From Funneliformis mosseae (Eukaryota > Glomeromycota > Glomeromycetes > Glomerales > Glomeraceae), in assembly GCA_910592005.1 (NCBI GenBank), contig CAJVPP010000921.1, forward strand, positions 1 to 24,596: a stretch of DNA of 24,596 bases, in the 5' to 3' direction. The notes beneath the pieces are model-generated. The model was given only the letters and a program-made list of their open reading frames with translations, had not been told where the DNA came from and did not search any database. The position numbers and the translations under genes were made by a program. This document shows positions 20,765 to 24,596 of the stretch, piece by piece (the first letter of the stretch is position 1; each line of letters starts with the position of its first letter).

Positions 20765-21444
20765 ATGGTGACAATTAACAATAATACTAGATATGCTGTA
20801 TTTCGTGCTTATAAACAACTTTTGAAAGTCCAAAGAGAAACATTTAAGGGTATGATAGAGTTAAATGAGACATTATTTTTGTATGAATTTTTATTAATTA
20901 AAATTTATTTAAAAAGAGGATACTTTTACTATAAAAGGTATTTGATTTTCTTTGGATTCTTTTTGGATTAAAGTTAAAAAAGAAAGATAGGGTTTTTTAT
21001 TGGCCCTCTATATGGATAATATGTTGCTTAGAGGCAAAACGTAAGACACGTGAAGAATTTTTTAAAAACAGAGATGAAATCGACACAAATAAAATACAAG
21101 AGGTTAGACGCAAACTAAATTTTTTAATTTAAAAAAATTAATTTTCATCTTTCAAAATAAAATTAAAATCAATGTAATCGATCAGTGTATAAATCAAGCT
21201 AATGATGTGGCATCATTATTGCAAAAGAATGTCGCTCAGGCTGAGATTGAAAATCCCTCCGAACATATATTTAGTAAGTTCTTGTCTTTTTTAAAAGTAA
21301 TTATTAATCGTTATATTTATTTGCCTAATTTCATATTTAGAAATAAAATTACACGAGAGACATGAATTGGGAGATAATGATTCAATAAAAAATCCTCCAT
21401 CAATTAAAACCTTGAAAAGGCAATCGGTGGGAAAATGTGGTTAA
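20765..21444 (+). CDS. MZM1: LYR-motif mitochondrial complex III assembly factor (MZM1/LYRM7 type)
   Basis: MZM1/LYRM7 is a matrix chaperone that holds the Rieske Fe-S protein before it is inserted into the cytochrome bc1 complex. Exons: 20765-20849, 21032-21102, 21186-21273 and 21341-21444, giving 115 residues (yeast 123, human 104). Seen: an N-terminal helix YAVFRAYKQLLKVQRETFK in which AYK stands where LYR/AYR is usual and the downstream Phe is kept; KTREEFFKNR; NDVASLLQKNVAQA; and KLHERHELGDND, close to the family's HELGDN signature. The start is the ATG at 20765; an upstream in-frame extension (from ATG 20717) is homopolymer-rich and unlikely. About six residues expected between exon 1 and exon 2 are missing, so the first junction (intron 20850-21031) is uncertain. 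AATAAA is at 21475-21480. Confidence 0.82.
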
Positions 21445-21631
21445 TTTTTTAATTATTCGTATACTGTAAAAGTAAATAAAAAAAAAATATTTAAAAATGG
21501 ATGCGCCGCAGTAACCTGCGATAAACTAGTGTAAATATTCTAATCATATGATTATCGCGTGATTAGCCCAGCGTAGATCCATGCATTTTTTCGACCATAT
21601 TTCATCACTTCAGTTTAGTTTCAGTTTTTGA
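21445..21631. promoter_or_regulatory. Short spacer with nested palindromes before BTB-TLDc gene
   Basis: Only 187 bases separate the LYR-protein stop from the next start. They include AATAAA (21475-21480), inverted arms GCGATAA/TTATCGC (21518-21524, 21552-21558), a perfect 14-base palindrome TAATCATATGATTA (21541-21554), and ATGGAT/ATCCAT near the borders (21497 and 21576). The whole could be an operator-like site or the remains of a tiny inverted-repeat element. Confidence 0.4.
21475..21480 (+). terminator. Poly(A) signal AATAAA of the LYR-protein gene
   Basis: A canonical hexamer 31 bases after the stop codon. Confidence 0.45.
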
Positions 21632-23035
21632 ATGAAAATGACTCAAAATTTACTGAGAACTCTTTCACATGATCTGATTAACATCTCAAAGACTGGAGAA
21701 TTCGCCGACGTCCTTATAAGGGTTGGTGAGGATTATGGTGAAGATACCAGAAATTTTCAGGTTCATTCGATAGTATTAAGTGCGCGATCAAAATGGTTTC
21801 GCGCTGCCTTATCTGAAGCTTGGCATCAAACAAGAAAAGATAACATGATCTTGTTATCCAAACCAAATATTCAGCCACCTGTATTTGAAGCCATCCTCGA
21901 GTACATTTATGGTGGAGAATTTGATCCAAAGAATTTTCAAGTTGTAGAATTGATTGAAATTCTTAGAGCGGCCGATGAACTTGGCTTGGTGGAACTGATA
22001 AAGTACATAGAACTTTACCTCAAAGATAATCCAGAAATTATTTGTTCCAACATCGTTTCTTTATATGAGTTTTCCGTCCGAAATGATAATTTTCGCACGT
22101 TACATTTCTATTGTAGTTATATAATGGAACAAAACCCTTCCTTGTTTTTTCTAGACGAAAATTTTGCTCTTCATATGAGCAAAGAAACAATGATAACCTT
22201 ACTAAGAATGTCAAACTTGATGATGAATGAGCTTAATGTCTGGAATAATCTTGTACGATGGGGAATTGAACAAGTCATAATAGAGAATTCTCAACAAAAT
22301 CAATATGATACTTTAGAAGAATACAATGATATAATTAAATCTTTTACCCATGAGGATTTCATTAAATTTGCGGAACTTCTTCAACCTTGCATTATGCTCA
22401 TCAACTTTATAGATTTCACTTCCTTGGATTATGAACAACTTGTTGAGCCTTTTATCAATGCTATCGGTAGAAATGATTTGAATCGGATCAAGAGATTAAT
22501 TTCCATGAATGATGATGAAATCTCGGTTAAATATTCAGAATTGCTTAACCCTGAACGAGCTGCTGAACTTTCAATTATTATATCCAACATGTATAACGAT
22601 ATAGAATCTATTGGATTATGTGATTTCAAACTGTTATTAAGAGGGAGTCGAGACGGTATGACAGTGAATGCTTTCACATCGAGGTGTTGTGGTAAAGGTC
22701 CAACTGTTATTTTAGCAAGGGACAAATTTAATAAGCATCTTTATGGGGCTTACTATGCGAATAGATGGGATCATCCTAATTATCATGATAAAGTAGATGT
22801 AATTTGGACGAGAAAATTAAATGAAAAAAGTTTCATCTTTCAATATCATGATTTTGAATTCAAAAAATCACTTTCAATCGTGTTGCCCTTATGGACTAAA
22901 GATTATAATATACTGAAGATTAATTTTGGGATAGGTTTTAATTTGCATTGTTATAAAAATTGTTGGAAAATGAACAATCATTACGAAATAGATGAAATCG
23001 AAATTTTTCAACTTATTAGAAGAAGGAACTTTTGA
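21632..23035 (+). CDS. BTB-TLDc domain protein, single exon
   Basis: 467 residues without introns. A BTB/POZ domain spans about 22-128 (FADVLIRVG, FQVHSIVLSARSKWFRAAL, FEAILEYIYGGEF, ILRAADELGL), a BACK-like helical region about 135-260, and a TLDc-like domain about 312-467 opening with FKLLLRGSRDGMT. BTB domains dimerise and often bring substrates to Cullin-3 ligases; TLDc domains in other proteins bind the V-ATPase or act in oxidative stress. Proteins of this layout form a very large family in arbuscular mycorrhizal fungi, function unknown. The TLDc part is divergent: the usual segment after GKGPTV reads ILARDKFNKHLYGAYYANRW. I take the ATG at 21632; a second in-frame ATG at 21638 is equally possible. 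AATAAA lies at 23080-23085. Its lack of introns beside intron-rich neighbours fits a recently duplicated or retro-copied member, but this is inference. Confidence 0.92.
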   Translation: MKMTQNLLRTLSHDLINISKTGEFADVLIRVGEDYGEDTRNFQVHSIVLSARSKWFRAALSEAWHQTRKDNMILLSKPNIQPPVFEAILEYIYGGEFDPKNFQVVELIEILRAADELGLVELIKYIELYLKDNPEIICSNIVSLYEFSVRNDNFRTLHFYCSYIMEQNPSLFFLDENFALHMSKETMITLLRMSNLMMNELNVWNNLVRWGIEQVIIENSQQNQYDTLEEYNDIIKSFTHEDFIKFAELLQPCIMLINFIDFTSLDYEQLVEPFINAIGRNDLNRIKRLISMNDDEISVKYSELLNPERAAELSIIISNMYNDIESIGLCDFKLLLRGSRDGMTVNAFTSRCCGKGPTVILARDKFNKHLYGAYYANRWDHPNYHDKVDVIWTRKLNEKSFIFQYHDFEFKKSLSIVLPLWTKDYNILKINFGIGFNLHCYKNCWKMNNHYEIDEIEIFQLIRRRNF

Positions 23036-23079
23036 GAACATTTTAACCACAACTCTTTTACACGACATTTATTCATAAA

Positions 23080-23085
23080 AATAAA
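23080..23085 (+). terminator. Poly(A) signal AATAAA of the BTB-TLDc gene
   Basis: A canonical hexamer 44 bases after the stop codon. Confidence 0.45.
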
Positions 23086-24344
23086 AACTTGTCTTTGTAT
23101 TCTTTGTATCTTTTAAGAAGATTTTAAAAGTAAATAGTTTATGTGTGTTTCTTAACGAATACGTATAACGGTCTATTTTTCTAAATATCAAATCATCCAC
23201 GCGTTTTTTACGCGTCTAACTATAATTAAAAGTTTTTATTGGTCGATAAAAAAATATATTGTCTGGCTTTCATATTTTTTGTTATTTAATTAAAACTAAC
23301 ATATTCAACATATTGCAACATATTATAATTAATTAAGATACTTATCTTTAATCTTTATTTTTAATTTTAATTTTTTAATTCTAATTAAAAAATCAAAATT
23401 ATTAATTAAAAAAAATAACTAATCAGTTTAGAAATTAAATATTTATTATAAGATTTTTTTTTTATTTAAATAAATTAATTTCTATATATTTTCTCTTTAA
23501 ATTAAAATTCTTATTAATAATATAAGATCTTTGCAATAGAAAAGGAAGAAATGGCTAAAAAAATAAAAATTAAGTTAATACTAAATCTGAACATATTTTA
23601 ACCTAAAAATTATATTTGGCATACAAAAGTAAATTTGAAATTTTCCAGCTATTTTCCTAAAGATTTCATATTAATAATAATAAAGTAATTCTTTAGCTCT
23701 TATTTTATTATTATATTGAATTTTTAATTTCTTTTTAATAAAAAATATAGTATAATTTATTTAGATTTATTGTTTAAATTGTATTTTAATAAATTGCATA
23801 ATAACAATTTAATCAGATTTATAAATTTTAATATAATATATATTATACTTTGATATTATTTAATTTTGATAATATTAAATTAATTATGTTAATTCAATTT
23901 ATTATAAATTATTAATAAAACTAGAAAATATAAACTTTTAGAATATCTAAAATGTTAATTGTAATGTAAATATAACACATATCAAAATGTATTCATAAAA
24001 ATAATAAGTAATATAAAATTTAAAAGTAATTAAATAACCAATAGCAATAAATAATCTAATTTTTTATTTTTACAATTACAAAATGATTTCAAAAGCAAAT
24101 TTTAAATAAAAAAAAGTAACTTGTTACAATTAAAATAGTATATTTTATTATTTTAATACATTATAATAAAATAAAGTTTAGTATAATAAAAGAAATCAAA
24201 CTTTAAAATACAATAACATATATATAGCATAGACAAAAGAAAATAAACAAAAATTAATCAGTTAATGTAAATGTAAAGTGTAACATAAAAAATAAAAATA
24301 ATTATGTGATATAACTAGAGTTTAGAACCGATATTCAGCATTCG

Positions 24345-24530
24345 AATATAAATCCGGTTTCTTCCAATTCGAATTTACATTTTATCCAGATATAATAGAT
24401 CCGGTTCCTTCGTTTCATCCGGATATAATAAATCCAGTTCCTTCATTTTATCCGGATATAATAAATCCGGTTCCTTCATTTCATTTGTATATAATAAATC
24501 CAGTTCCTTTGTTTCGTTTGAATATAAATT
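24345..24530. repeat. 33-bp tandem repeat, about four copies plus a degenerate one
   Basis: Full copies occupy 24399-24431, 24432-24464 and 24465-24497. A decayed copy begins at 24498, and a degenerate one with an insertion lies at about 24352-24398. Each starts ATCC(A/G)GTTCC and ends ATATAATAA, often with an internal ATCCGGAT palindrome. Because 33 is a multiple of 3, the minus strand stays open through the array (24378-24542) and reads an 11-residue period LLYPD(E/K)(T/M)KE(P/L)D. Confidence 0.85.
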
Positions 24531-24596
24531 TAATTTATTTATTTATTATAATTAACTGACAATATTTTTTAATGTACTGCATTATATTTATACGTT

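Larger units (their letters stand above)
23036..24596. other. Very AT-rich gene-free block
   Basis: After the BTB-TLDc 3' end (AATAAA at 23080-23085), no ORF of note is seen. From about 23240 to 24310 almost all bases are A or T, in short TAATTA/TTTAAT-like words, with only scattered G and C. The end of the window holds a 33-base tandem repeat. Confidence 0.6.

Noticed and set aside
21050..21070. CACGTGAAGAATTTTT in LYR-protein exon 2 as a third copy of the 407/707 repeat
   Set aside because: It lies in codons for a conserved TREEFF stretch and matches only part of the arm, so it is best explained as coding sequence.
1..24596. CRISPR array, phage or bacterial defence island
   Set aside because: Spliceosomal introns and ER, Golgi and mitochondrial proteins show a eukaryotic nuclear region; no spaced identical repeats with unique spacers are present.

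Overview
The window looks like nuclear DNA of an early-diverging fungus, most likely an arbuscular mycorrhizal fungus (Glomeromycotina, Rhizophagus-like). The evidence is strongly AT-rich DNA, genes broken by many short GT-AG introns (mostly about 60-110 bases), no operons, clearly fungal/eukaryotic housekeeping proteins (COG6, pyruvate decarboxylase, an SLP1-type SUN protein, an MZM1/LYRM7-type assembly factor), and a BTB-TLDc protein of a type greatly expanded in these fungi. The assignment to species rests on my knowledge of these families, not on a search.

Layout. 1-1901: no gene; holds an imperfect inverted repeat and a short telomere-like motif. 1902-3521 (-): four-exon two-pass membrane protein of unknown function with DEG/ENaC-like motif positions. 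3522-4354: divergent promoter region. 4355-7327 (+): 13-exon COG6. 7328-8198: gene-free, with a cluster of perfect palindromes. 8199-10408 (+): five-exon 2-keto-acid (pyruvate-type) decarboxylase. 10409-12396: about 2 kb without a convincing gene. 12397-16876 (+): eight-exon, 1278-residue protein joining a WD40-like region to a TRP-like six-helix ion channel. 17355-19835 (-): five-exon SLP1/SUCO-type ER SUN-domain protein, convergent with the channel gene. 20765-21444 (+): small four-exon LYR-motif mitochondrial complex III assembly factor, divergent from SLP1. 21632-23035 (+): single-exon BTB-TLDc protein. 23036-24596: extremely AT-rich, gene-free, ending in a 33-base tandem repeat.

The genes do not form a pathway: COG6 acts in Golgi tethering, SLP1 in the ER, the LYR protein in mitochondria and the decarboxylase in the cytosol. 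The two genes of most interest are the membrane proteins. One is a fungal protein with FPxxTxC after TM1 and GGxxGxxxG in TM2, as in DEG/ENaC/ASIC channels. The other is a WD40-TRP-like fusion. A second theme is the recurrence of long self-complementary T(n)A(n) tracts, six in the window and all outside coding exons.

All exon models were built by eye, requiring GT-AG borders, an unbroken frame and family resemblance. They have not been tested against transcripts.
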